19,452 bases of DNA, taken from NCBI GenBank assembly GCA_964482605.1, contig CAYZYS010000029.1:1-19452 (forward strand), in the 5' to 3' direction. The position numbers and the translations under genes were made by a program. The stretch is from Bacteroides_F sp964482605. GTDB lineage: Bacteria; Bacillota; Clostridia; Lachnospirales; Lachnospiraceae. Below are positions 6,564-14,106 of the stretch, in pieces (the stretch's first letter is position 1; the number at the start of each line of letters is the position of its first letter). Below the pieces are notes generated by a model. The model worked only from the letters and a program-made list of their open reading frames with translations. It was not told the origin of the DNA and searched no databases.

Positions 6564-8066
6564 ATGAAAGTGGATGGTTCATCAATTAAGCTTTTGGAGC
6601 TTGTGGGAAAACTTGATTATGACTTAATCAGCGGAAACACTGACCTGGACATTTCAGGGCTTACTGCCGATTCAAGAAATGCCGCAAGGGGATTTGCATT
6701 TGTGTGCATTGTGGGAACGGCATCCGACGGACATTCCTACATTGGCGACGTTGTGGGAAGGGGCGTGTCCCTTCTTGTGGTGCAGGAGGGTGCAGATTAC
6801 AGTGAACAGCTGGATGGCTGTGACACGAATGGCGTTACGGTGATTTCAGTTAAGGACACACGGCTTGCGCTTGCATACATGTCTGCGGCATGGTTTGGAT
6901 ATCCTGACAGGAAGCTTAAGACAATAGGTGTCACGGGAACCAAGGGAAAGACCACCACGACCTATATGATTAAAAATGTGCTTGAGGCATGCGGGCACAA
7001 GACGGGGCTTATTGGGACAATCGAGGCGATAGTGGGGGATGAGCACATTCCGGCACACAACACGACACCTGAGTCCTATGACATACACAGGCTTTTTCGC
7101 AGGATGGTTGATGAGGGCTGTGAGGCGGTTGTGATGGAGGTGTCCTCGCAGGGGCTCATGATGAACAGGACGGCTGGAATCCAATTTGATTACGGCGTGT
7201 TCACCAACATAGAGCCTGACCACATAGGCCCTAACGAGCATTCCTCATTTGAGGATTACCTCAGGTGCAAGGCGCTGCTTTTCAGGCAGTGCGACGTTGG
7301 CATTGTGAATGGCGATGACGCACATGTGGGCGACATAACGGCTGAAGCCACATGCCATATTGAAACATTTGGATTGAATAAGGACAATGACATATATGCC
7401 GATGAGGTTGAGCTTCTCCATGACAATGGCAGGATTGGCTGCAATTACAGGGTCAGGGGACTTGTTGATGACAGGGTGAGCCTTGGCATGCCGGGGCAGT
7501 TTTCGATATATAATTCACTGTGTGCAATTGCAGTGACAAGGCATTTTGGCGTTGACAGGGAGCTTTTGAAGTCTGCACTTCTCAATGTCAGGGTCAGGGG
7601 CAGGGTTGAGCTTGTGGACAATGACCGTGGCTTTACAATCATGGTGGATTATGCCCACAATGCAATGGCACTGGAAAGCCTGCTGAAGACGCTCAGGGAA
7701 TACAACAGACCAATCACGACGGTGTTTGGGTGCGGCGGAAACCGTGCCAAGTCAAGACGCTTTGAGATGGGCGAGGTGTCGGGAAGGCTTTCTGATTACA
7801 CCATAATAACCTCTGACAATCCAAGGGACGAGGAGCCTGAAGCCATAATTGGGGACATAATAACAGGCATATCCAGGACTGACGGAAGCTACAGGGCAAT
7901 TGCAGACAGGTCCCGGGCGATACGGTATGCGGTTGACAACGCCAAGCCCGGTGACATCGTGGTGGTTGCCGGCAAGGGACATGAGGATTACCAGGAGATA
8001 CACGGGGTGAGGCACCACATGGATGACAGGGAGCTGATACTTGCCGCACTTGGTGAGGGGAAATAG
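6564..8066 (+). CDS. murE: UDP-MurNAc-L-Ala-D-Glu:meso-DAP ligase MurE
   Basis: This 500-residue cytoplasmic ligase adds the third residue to the peptidoglycan stem peptide. Domain order is normal for Mur ligases: UDP-substrate domain (1 to about 110), ATP-binding domain with GVTGTKGKTTT (122-132), substrate segment TTPESYD, Mg-binding region VMEVSSQG, a lysine in YLRCKALLF at the usual carbamylated position, and a C-terminal domain. The DNPR motif (418-421) is the recognised mark of enzymes adding meso-diaminopimelate rather than lysine. ATG 6564 has its GGGGGA site only about 1 base away; GTG 6570, two codons on, has better spacing and may be the true start. The gene lies between fhs and priA instead of in a division/cell-wall cluster, so a second murE elsewhere is possible. 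priA follows at once. Confidence 0.95.
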   Translation: MKVDGSSIKLLELVGKLDYDLISGNTDLDISGLTADSRNAARGFAFVCIVGTASDGHSYIGDVVGRGVSLLVVQEGADYSEQLDGCDTNGVTVISVKDTRLALAYMSAAWFGYPDRKLKTIGVTGTKGKTTTTYMIKNVLEACGHKTGLIGTIEAIVGDEHIPAHNTTPESYDIHRLFRRMVDEGCEAVVMEVSSQGLMMNRTAGIQFDYGVFTNIEPDHIGPNEHSSFEDYLRCKALLFRQCDVGIVNGDDAHVGDITAEATCHIETFGLNKDNDIYADEVELLHDNGRIGCNYRVRGLVDDRVSLGMPGQFSIYNSLCAIAVTRHFGVDRELLKSALLNVRVRGRVELVDNDRGFTIMVDYAHNAMALESLLKTLREYNRPITTVFGCGGNRAKSRRFEMGEVSGRLSDYTIITSDNPRDEEPEAIIGDIITGISRTDGSYRAIADRSRAIRYAVDNAKPGDIVVVAGKGHEDYQEIHGVRHHMDDRELILAALGEGK

Positions 8067-8081
8067 GAAATGGAGGATGGG

Positions 8082-10292
8082 ATGCTGTTTGCGGATGTGA
8101 TAATTGACATCTCCCATGAAAAACTTGACAGGACATTCCAGTACATCATACCGGCCAGGCTCGTTGGGAGCCTTCAGGTCGGTATGATGGTTTATGTGCC
8201 TTTTGGCAGGGGCAATTCCAGGCGTGAGGCATATGTGGTAAACATAACGGACCAGAATACATTTGAGCTGGACAGGATGAAGGAGCTCGATGACATAGCA
8301 GGAGGGCGGCTGAAGGCAGAGGAGAGGCTTATTGCGCTCGCTGCATGGATTCATGCAAACTATGGCTCAACCATGAACCAGGCGTTGAAGACCGTGCTTC
8401 CCGTAAAGGACCAGGTGCGCGGGCTTGTGAAGAAGAGCGTGAGCCTCAACGTGGACCGTGGGCAGGCGGCAGGGCTTATTGATGCTGCCGAGGCGAAAAG
8501 GCATGTGGCGCAGGCAAGGCTTCTAAGGGCACTTCTTGATGACGGCACGGTGGATTACGGGCTGCTTGTGTCGAAGCTTGGCATTGCACCCTCCACATTT
8601 AAGTCGCTGGAGAACAAGGGCATAATAACCATAGAGCAGAAGACACAGTACAGAACCCCCATAAGCGGCACATATGACCGCAGCGACAGGCCTGTGCTCA
8701 ATGAACGGCAGCAGTATGCCGTTGACGTGTTTTGTTCGGATTATGACAATGGCGTAAGGGGAACCTATTATGTGCATGGTGTCACGGGGAGCGGCAAGAC
8801 CGAGGTGTACATGAACATGATTGAGTGTGTTCTTGCAAAGGGCAGGCAGGTGATAATGCTCATTCCGGAGATTGCGCTGACATATCAGACGGTTTCGCGG
8901 TTTTACAGGCGTTTTGGGGATGGCGTGTCGATACTCAACTCAAGGATGTCCAAGGGCGAACGCTATGACCAGTTCCTCAGGGCGAAAAATGGTGAGACAC
9001 AGATAATGATTGGGCCGCGCTCCGCACTTTTCACACCATTTTCTGACATAGGGCTGATAATCATGGATGAGGAGCATGAGGGCGCGTACAAGAGCGAGAC
9101 TTCACCCAGGTACCATGCAAGGGAGACGGCAATTCACATTGCAGAGGGCTTTGGCGCTTCTGTTGTGCTTGGCTCCGCAACGCCATCCGTCACGGCTTAC
9201 AGCAAATGCATGAGCGGGGAGTACAGGCTGCTTGAGCTTCCGTCGAGGGTGAAGGATGTGGCGATGCCGCTGATTCACACCGTTGACCTGCGGCAGGAGC
9301 TGATCTCAGGGAACAGGTCGATGTTCAGCATAAAGCTGCAGGAGCTGATAAGGGACAGGCTTCAGAAGCATGAGCAGGTAATGTTGTTTCTCAATAAAAG
9401 GGGATATGCGGGTTTTGTGTCCTGCCGTTCCTGCGGGCATGTTATGAAGTGCCCGCACTGTGACGTTTCCCTTACGGAGCACAGGGATAGCAAAAGGCTT
9501 GTGTGCCATTATTGCGGGTATTCCACATCAATGGTCAACCGCTGCCCGTCCTGCGGTTCACCGTTCATATCGGGCTTCAGGGCAGGCACGCAGCAGGTTG
9601 AGGAGATGGTCGGGCGGATGTTTCCAACGGCAAGGGTGCTTCGCATGGATATGGACACAACCTCCGGAAAGGATGGACATGCCAGGATATTGGAGGCATT
9701 TTCAAATCGTGAGGCGGACATTCTTGTCGGAACACAGATGATTGTCAAGGGGCATGATTTCCCAAATGTCACGCTGGTGGGGGTGCTTGCGGCTGACATG
9801 TCCCTGCATGCAGGGAATTACATGGCATCGGAGAGAACCTTTCAGCTTCTTGTGCAGGCTGCGGGAAGGGCAGGAAGGGGAGAGACACCGGGTGAGGTGG
9901 TGATACAGACCTATTCACCTGACCATTATGTGATTCAGGCGGCCGCCTCACAGGATTACCGTGAGTTTTACCAGCAGGAGATACAGTACAGGACACTGCT
10001 CAATTACCCTCCGGTGTGCAACATGCTTCTAGTCAGGATTTCATCAAGGGATGAGGCAGCGCTGGGGGATGCCGTGGGGGCACTTCCTGCATTTCCTGGG
10101 TCATCGCAGGTGATAGGTCCGGCCAATGCCAATCCATACAGGCTTGATGATACCTACAACAAGACGCTGTATGTCAAGTCCGCCGATTATGGCGTGCTGG
10201 TGGCATATGCACAGGAGGTTGATGCGCTTTCAAAGGGGGATGAAAGGTTTCGCAGGGTTGTTGTCCAGTTTGATTTTAATCCGTTGGTGTGA
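8082..10292 (+). CDS. priA: Primosomal protein N' (replication restart helicase PriA)
   Basis: The 736-residue protein binds stalled or repaired replication forks and reloads the replicative helicase. It has the N-terminal fork-binding domain (MLFADVIIDISHEKLDRTF), a superfamily 2 helicase core with Walker A VTGSGKTEVY (Lys239) and DEEH box (329-332), and two interleaved zinc sites made of four CxxC pairs between Cys448 and Cys491. The C-terminal helicase motif includes QAAGRAGRG. ATG 8082 is favoured over ATG 8070 because GGAGG at 8072-8076 sits 5 bases before it and the protein then begins like other PriA proteins. Only 15 bases separate it from murE. A 159-base gap with a candidate promoter separates it from def; priA, def and fmt are commonly adjacent in Firmicutes. 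Confidence 0.97.
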   Translation: MLFADVIIDISHEKLDRTFQYIIPARLVGSLQVGMMVYVPFGRGNSRREAYVVNITDQNTFELDRMKELDDIAGGRLKAEERLIALAAWIHANYGSTMNQALKTVLPVKDQVRGLVKKSVSLNVDRGQAAGLIDAAEAKRHVAQARLLRALLDDGTVDYGLLVSKLGIAPSTFKSLENKGIITIEQKTQYRTPISGTYDRSDRPVLNERQQYAVDVFCSDYDNGVRGTYYVHGVTGSGKTEVYMNMIECVLAKGRQVIMLIPEIALTYQTVSRFYRRFGDGVSILNSRMSKGERYDQFLRAKNGETQIMIGPRSALFTPFSDIGLIIMDEEHEGAYKSETSPRYHARETAIHIAEGFGASVVLGSATPSVTAYSKCMSGEYRLLELPSRVKDVAMPLIHTVDLRQELISGNRSMFSIKLQELIRDRLQKHEQVMLFLNKRGYAGFVSCRSCGHVMKCPHCDVSLTEHRDSKRLVCHYCGYSTSMVNRCPSCGSPFISGFRAGTQQVEEMVGRMFPTARVLRMDMDTTSGKDGHARILEAFSNREADILVGTQMIVKGHDFPNVTLVGVLAADMSLHAGNYMASERTFQLLVQAAGRAGRGETPGEVVIQTYSPDHYVIQAAASQDYREFYQQEIQYRTLLNYPPVCNMLLVRISSRDEAALGDAVGALPAFPGSSQVIGPANANPYRLDDTYNKTLYVKSADYGVLVAYAQEVDALSKGDERFRRVVVQFDFNPLV

Positions 10293-10333
10293 GACTTAAA
10301 CTTGAAAAATTCATGAAATATGTAGAAATTTTG

Positions 10334-10362
10334 TGTACATAATTTTAATAAGCATATATAAT
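10334..10362 (+). promoter_or_regulatory. Candidate sigma-A promoter for the def-fmt group
   Basis: A perfect TATAAT at 10357-10362 lies 17 bases after TGTACA (10334-10339), which matches four of six -35 consensus bases. The region is markedly AT-rich compared with flanking genes. Transcription would start near 10369, giving a leader of about 83 bases before def. Confidence 0.55.
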
Positions 10363-10405
10363 TGTGGGTATTGGTCACAGTGTGTTTGCCATTGCAGGGG
10401 TTTTG

Positions 10406-10433
10406 CCGCAAGCTGCGGATGGAGCTTCTGCGG
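10406..10433 (+). promoter_or_regulatory. Small alternative hairpins in the def leader
   Basis: CCGCA (10406-10410) can pair with TGCGG at 10414-10418 around a 3-base loop. CCGCAAGC (10406-10413) can instead pair with GCT (10424-10426) and TGCGG (10429-10433) with a 2-base bulge. The structure ends 10 bases before the GGAGG site at 10443-10447. The stems are short and may be chance, so this is only a candidate control element. Confidence 0.3.
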
Positions 10434-10451
10434 TGCTGGATTGGAGGAGAT

Positions 10452-10925
10452 ATGGCTATAAGGAACATAAGGGTGCTGGGGCAGCTTGGGGATGACGTGC
10501 TGAGGAAAAATGCGCGGGAAGTCACGGAGATGACCCCCAAGATACGGCAACTGATTGGTGACATGTTTGACACGATGTATGAGGCTGACGGTGTTGGGCT
10601 TGCCGCACCGCAGGTTGGGATAAGAAAGAGGATTGTCGTGATTGACTGTGGCGACCAGCCGCTTACGCTGATTAACCCCGTGATACTGGAAACATCAGGT
10701 GAGCAGACCGGTACGGAGGGCTGCCTTAGCGTGCCTGGCAAATGCGGAACAGTTACAAGACCGAATTATGCAAAGGTAAGGGCATATAATGAGGACATGG
10801 AGGAAGTGGAGATTGAGGGCACGGAGCTTCTGGCACGCTGCCTGTGCCATGAGATAGACCACCTTGACGGCATTATGTATGTTGACAAGGTGGAGGGAGA
10901 GCTTGTTGATAATTCCGCAGAGTAG
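10452..10925 (+). CDS. def: Peptide deformylase
   Basis: This 157-residue metalloenzyme removes the formyl group from the N-terminal methionine of new proteins at the ribosome. All three family motifs are present: GVGLAAPQVG (47-56, with Gln54), EGCLSVPG (89-96, metal ligand Cys91), and HEIDHLDG (133-140, ligands His133 and His137, catalytic Glu134). ATG 10452 follows GGAGG at 10443-10447 and gives the usual N-terminus; the frame is open for 30 codons upstream but that stretch overlaps the leader and lacks a ribosome site. fmt starts 14 bases after its stop, the common def-fmt pairing that couples adding and removing the formyl group. Confidence 0.97.
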   Translation: MAIRNIRVLGQLGDDVLRKNAREVTEMTPKIRQLIGDMFDTMYEADGVGLAAPQVGIRKRIVVIDCGDQPLTLINPVILETSGEQTGTEGCLSVPGKCGTVTRPNYAKVRAYNEDMEEVEIEGTELLARCLCHEIDHLDGIMYVDKVEGELVDNSAE

Positions 10926-10939
10926 AAAAGAGGACGGGT

Positions 10940-11938
10940 ATGAAGGTTGTATTTATGGGAACCCCCGATTTTGCTGTGGGGACGCTTAATGAAATCATAA
11001 GGGATGGACATGAGGTGCTTGGGGTTGTCACACAGCCTGACAAGCCCAAGGGCAGGGGCGGAAGCCTGCAGATGCCGCCTGTGAAGGAGGTGGCGCTTGA
11101 GTATGGAATCAGGGTATGGCAGCCTGTGAGGGTGCGTGGCGATGAGGCGTTTTTGGCTGACATGAAGGCGCTTAAGCCTGATGTCATTGTCGTTGTGGCA
11201 TTTGGGCAGATATTGCCAAAGGAGCTTTTGGAGATACCGTCATATGGCTGTGTCAATGTGCATGCCTCCCTGCTTCCTGAATACCGCGGGGCTGCACCGA
11301 TACAGTGGGCGGTGATTGACGGGCTGAAGGAGACTGGTGTTACCACGATGCTCATGAATGAAGGGCTTGACTGCGGGGACATCATCCTGCAGGAGAAGGT
11401 GGTGCTTGATGACAAGGAGACAGGCGGAAGTCTGTTTGACAAGCTAAGCCTTGTGGGTGCAGGGCTTCTTGTGAAAACCCTGAAGGCACTTGAGGATGGA
11501 AGCGCAACATACACGGCTCAGGATGATTCCAGGTCAAGCTACGCAAGGATGCTTGACAAATCCCTTGGGGAGCTTCACTTCACAAAGGATGCAGTGGAGC
11601 TTGAAAGGCTGGTGCGAGGGCTTAATCCGTGGCCGAGTGCATATACTCGTGTGAATGGGAAGATACTGAAGATATGGGACGCTGATGTTGCCGACCTGGA
11701 AATGATTGACGAGAATGAGGTGCATGGTTACAGGGCACGCACGTCATCTGGCGGGGAGGGCTTTGACACCATATATGTTCCGGGCGATGTGTGCGGGATT
11801 GGCAAGGATGCATTTTATGTCCAGTGTGGCAATGGCGTGCTGAAGGTCAATGAGGTGCAGCTTGAGGGCAAGAAGAGAATGTGCAGCGCTGATTTTCTGA
11901 GGGGCTGCAGGCTTGAGGCAGGTCAGCGCCTCGGGTGA
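10940..11938 (+). CDS. fmt: Methionyl-tRNA formyltransferase
   Basis: This 332-residue enzyme transfers a formyl group from 10-formyl-tetrahydrofolate to initiator Met-tRNA. The N-terminal Rossmann-like domain carries the catalytic residues Asn106, His108 and Asp144 (in GCVNVHASLLP and NEGLDCGD) at the same numbers as in the E. coli enzyme, and the SLLP motif at 110-113. A C-terminal tRNA-binding domain follows (about 205-332). ATG 10940 is preceded by AAGAGGA. The TGA at 11936-11938 lies 38 bases before the start of the next gene. It uses the product of fhs upstream and supplies the substrate for def. Confidence 0.97.
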   Translation: MKVVFMGTPDFAVGTLNEIIRDGHEVLGVVTQPDKPKGRGGSLQMPPVKEVALEYGIRVWQPVRVRGDEAFLADMKALKPDVIVVVAFGQILPKELLEIPSYGCVNVHASLLPEYRGAAPIQWAVIDGLKETGVTTMLMNEGLDCGDIILQEKVVLDDKETGGSLFDKLSLVGAGLLVKTLKALEDGSATYTAQDDSRSSYARMLDKSLGELHFTKDAVELERLVRGLNPWPSAYTRVNGKILKIWDADVADLEMIDENEVHGYRARTSSGGEGFDTIYVPGDVCGIGKDAFYVQCGNGVLKVNEVQLEGKKRMCSADFLRGCRLEAGQRLG

Positions 11939-11976
11939 GCATTGGGGCAGGAAATGCCTGTGGAATGGAGGTAATT

Positions 11977-12693
11977 ATGGGATACGGATATGGTTATGGC
12001 TACGGCTATTACAATGACCCATTTTACATTTTGATAATAATTTCGGTGATTATTGCCATGGTGGCCCAGTTTAAGGTGAAGTCAACATTTTCAAAATATT
12101 CTGGCCATGGGGCACGGTCAGGGATTACGGGGGCTGAGGCAGCCAGGAAAATACTGGAGATGAATGGGATATACAATGTGAGGATAGAGCATGTGTCAGG
12201 CAGCCTGACGGACCATTTTGACCCAAGGAGCAATGTGCTGAGGCTTTCTGATTCAGTTTATGGCTCTAATTCGATTGCGGCAATAGGCGTTGCGGCCCAT
12301 GAATGTGGGCATGCCATACAGCATGACCGGGGCTATGCGCCGATACGGCTTCGCAATGCAATAGTGCCTGTTGTCAATGTATCCTCATATGCCTCCTGGT
12401 TTTTCATACTTGCAGGGCTTTTCCTTGGCTCAAGCACTTTCTTGATTGACCTCGGAATCATATTGTTTTCGTCTTCCGTGCTGTTCCAGCTCGTGACGCT
12501 TCCCGTTGAATTTGATGCGTCGGGCAGGGCACTGAGGATTCTAGATGAATCGGGGATGCTGGACGCACAGGAGGTAAGCGGGGCAAGGAAGGTGCTGTCG
12601 GCAGCGGCAATGACCTATGTGGCAGCAGCACTTACGGCAGTCCTGCAGCTTCTGAGGCTTATTTCCCTGTTTGGCGGAAGGCGCAGGGATTAG
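11977..12693 (+). CDS. yugP: YugP-type zinc metallopeptidase, membrane-bound
   Basis: The 238-residue protein matches the YugP family of neutral zinc proteases. It has an N-terminal membrane segment (about 17-34), the conserved AQFKVKSTFSKYSG stretch, DPRSNVLRLS, the zinc motif HECGH (108-112), and two or three membrane segments after it. The substrate is not known. ATG 11977 is chosen because GGAGGT at 11967-11972 is 4-5 bases upstream; the open frame begins earlier, overlapping the fmt stop, without a site. An odd feature is the N-terminus, where four Gly-Tyr pairs (residues 2-11 are Gly-Tyr repeats, GYGYGYGYGY) precede YNDP. Placement between fmt and rsmB is frequent in Clostridia and suggests co-transcription; the function in that context is unexplained. 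Confidence 0.9.
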   Translation: MGYGYGYGYGYYNDPFYILIIISVIIAMVAQFKVKSTFSKYSGHGARSGITGAEAARKILEMNGIYNVRIEHVSGSLTDHFDPRSNVLRLSDSVYGSNSIAAIGVAAHECGHAIQHDRGYAPIRLRNAIVPVVNVSSYASWFFILAGLFLGSSTFLIDLGIILFSSSVLFQLVTLPVEFDASGRALRILDESGMLDAQEVSGARKVLSAAAMTYVAAALTAVLQLLRLISLFGGRRRD

Positions 12694-12708
12694 TGCGGGG
12701 TGGCTTTT

Positions 12709-14070
12709 GTGGGACAGGATGTTAACCTGAGGGCGGTTGTCCTTGACATTTTAATTGAAAATGAGAAAAATCCGGGGCACAGCCATGTGGTACTCCGTCA
12801 GGCATTGGGTAAGTACCAGTATCTCGACAAGCCCCAAAGGGCGTTCATCACAAGGCTTGCCGAGGGGGCGGTTGAGCGCAGGCTTGAGCTTGATTACCGA
12901 ATAGACAGGGTTTCAAGGATTAAGACGGCGGACATGAAGCCTGTCATAAGAAATATCCTGAGGATGTCCTTTTACCAGATGGAATACATGGACAACGTGC
13001 CTGTGTCCGCAGTGTGCAATGAGGCGGTAAAGCTGGCGGGAAAAAGAGGCTTTGCAAGCCTTAAGGGCTTTGTGAACGGTGTGCTTCGCAATGCGGCGCG
13101 CGGTATGGGGGACATGGGGCTTCCAGACCCCGGCACGGATTTTTACGGGCATTGCAGTGTAAAGTATTCCATGCCTGAATGGCTTGTAAGGCATTTTGTT
13201 GCGGAGCTTGGGGAGGAAAAGGCCGTTGCAGTTCTTGAGGGCTTCCAGAAGCCGAGGAACACCTACATCAGGTGCAACATTGACAGGGTTTCGCCGCATG
13301 ACCTTAAGGAAATCCTTGAGAACGAGGGGATTAAGGTTGAAAACACAGTTGTTCCGTATGCCTTCAGGATATGGGGATATGATTACCTTGAGGGGCTTGA
13401 AAGCTTTAGGCGCGGGTATTACCAGGTGCAGGATTTAAGTTCAATATTGTCGGGGCTTTTGGTCACGCCTGCCCAGGGTGATTTCATACTGGATGTGTGT
13501 GCCGCACCGGGCGGCAAGTGTATTCACGCCGCACAGAGGCTTGGGCTGATGGGGCTTGGGACAGATGGCGGCAGTGTGGCTTCTTTTGCAGCACAAAACA
13601 GTGCCGTGACGGTTGAGGCTAGGGATGTGAGTGAGGCGAAGGTTGCCCTGATAGAGGATAACCTTGCAAGACTTGGCGTTGATAATGTCACAACAAGGGT
13701 GTGGGATGCCACCGTAAAGGATGCTGGCATATGCGGCAGGGCTGACTGGCTCATTGCTGATGTGCCGTGTTCGGGGCTCGGAATGCTTGGGCGCAAGGCT
13801 GACATAAGGTATACCATCACCGAGGCAGGAATTAAGGACCTTGTTGCACTGCAAAGACGAATCCTTTCGGCATCGGCTGATTATGTCAGGCCGGGGGGTA
13901 TGCTGGTTTACAGCACATGTACCATCAACAGGGGCGAGAACGAGGACAATGTCGCGTGGCTCATGGAAAACCATCCCTATGAGCTTGTCTCCCAGAGGCT
14001 TCTTTTGCCAGGGGTTGATGACACGGATGGCTTTTTCATGGCAAAGCTTAGGAGGCGTGACATGGTTTAG
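12709..14070 (+). CDS. rsmB: 16S rRNA m5C967 methyltransferase RsmB
   Basis: The protein (453 residues from GTG 12709) methylates a cytosine of 16S rRNA with S-adenosylmethionine. An N-terminal NusB-like RNA-binding domain (about 1-135) is followed by the methyltransferase domain with the SAM-binding motif DVCAAPGGK (from Asp262), VPCSGLG (Cys354) and YSTCT (Cys404). In this family the YSTCT-equivalent or the PCSG cysteine serve as catalytic nucleophile and release residue. The start is uncertain: GTG 12700 lies only 6 bases after the yugP stop and has no ribosome site, while GTG 12709 is preceded by GGGGTGG at the right distance. The C-terminal end is followed within 40 bases by rlmN. Confidence 0.95.
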   Translation: MGQDVNLRAVVLDILIENEKNPGHSHVVLRQALGKYQYLDKPQRAFITRLAEGAVERRLELDYRIDRVSRIKTADMKPVIRNILRMSFYQMEYMDNVPVSAVCNEAVKLAGKRGFASLKGFVNGVLRNAARGMGDMGLPDPGTDFYGHCSVKYSMPEWLVRHFVAELGEEKAVAVLEGFQKPRNTYIRCNIDRVSPHDLKEILENEGIKVENTVVPYAFRIWGYDYLEGLESFRRGYYQVQDLSSILSGLLVTPAQGDFILDVCAAPGGKCIHAAQRLGLMGLGTDGGSVASFAAQNSAVTVEARDVSEAKVALIEDNLARLGVDNVTTRVWDATVKDAGICGRADWLIADVPCSGLGMLGRKADIRYTITEAGIKDLVALQRRILSASADYVRPGGMLVYSTCTINRGENEDNVAWLMENHPYELVSQRLLLPGVDDTDGFFMAKLRRRDMV

Positions 14071-14106
14071 CGGTTTAGCCGCCCGCGAAATGAAGGAAAA
14101 TGAGAA

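Noticed and set aside
7752..8354. A 200-codon minus-strand open frame across the murE-priA junction
   Set aside because: It is opposite two well-supported genes and shows no family motif.
10362..10451. N-terminal extension of Def in the open upstream frame
   Set aside because: It would start at a TTG overlapping the -10 element, has no ribosome site, and Def proteins normally begin at the position of ATG 10452.
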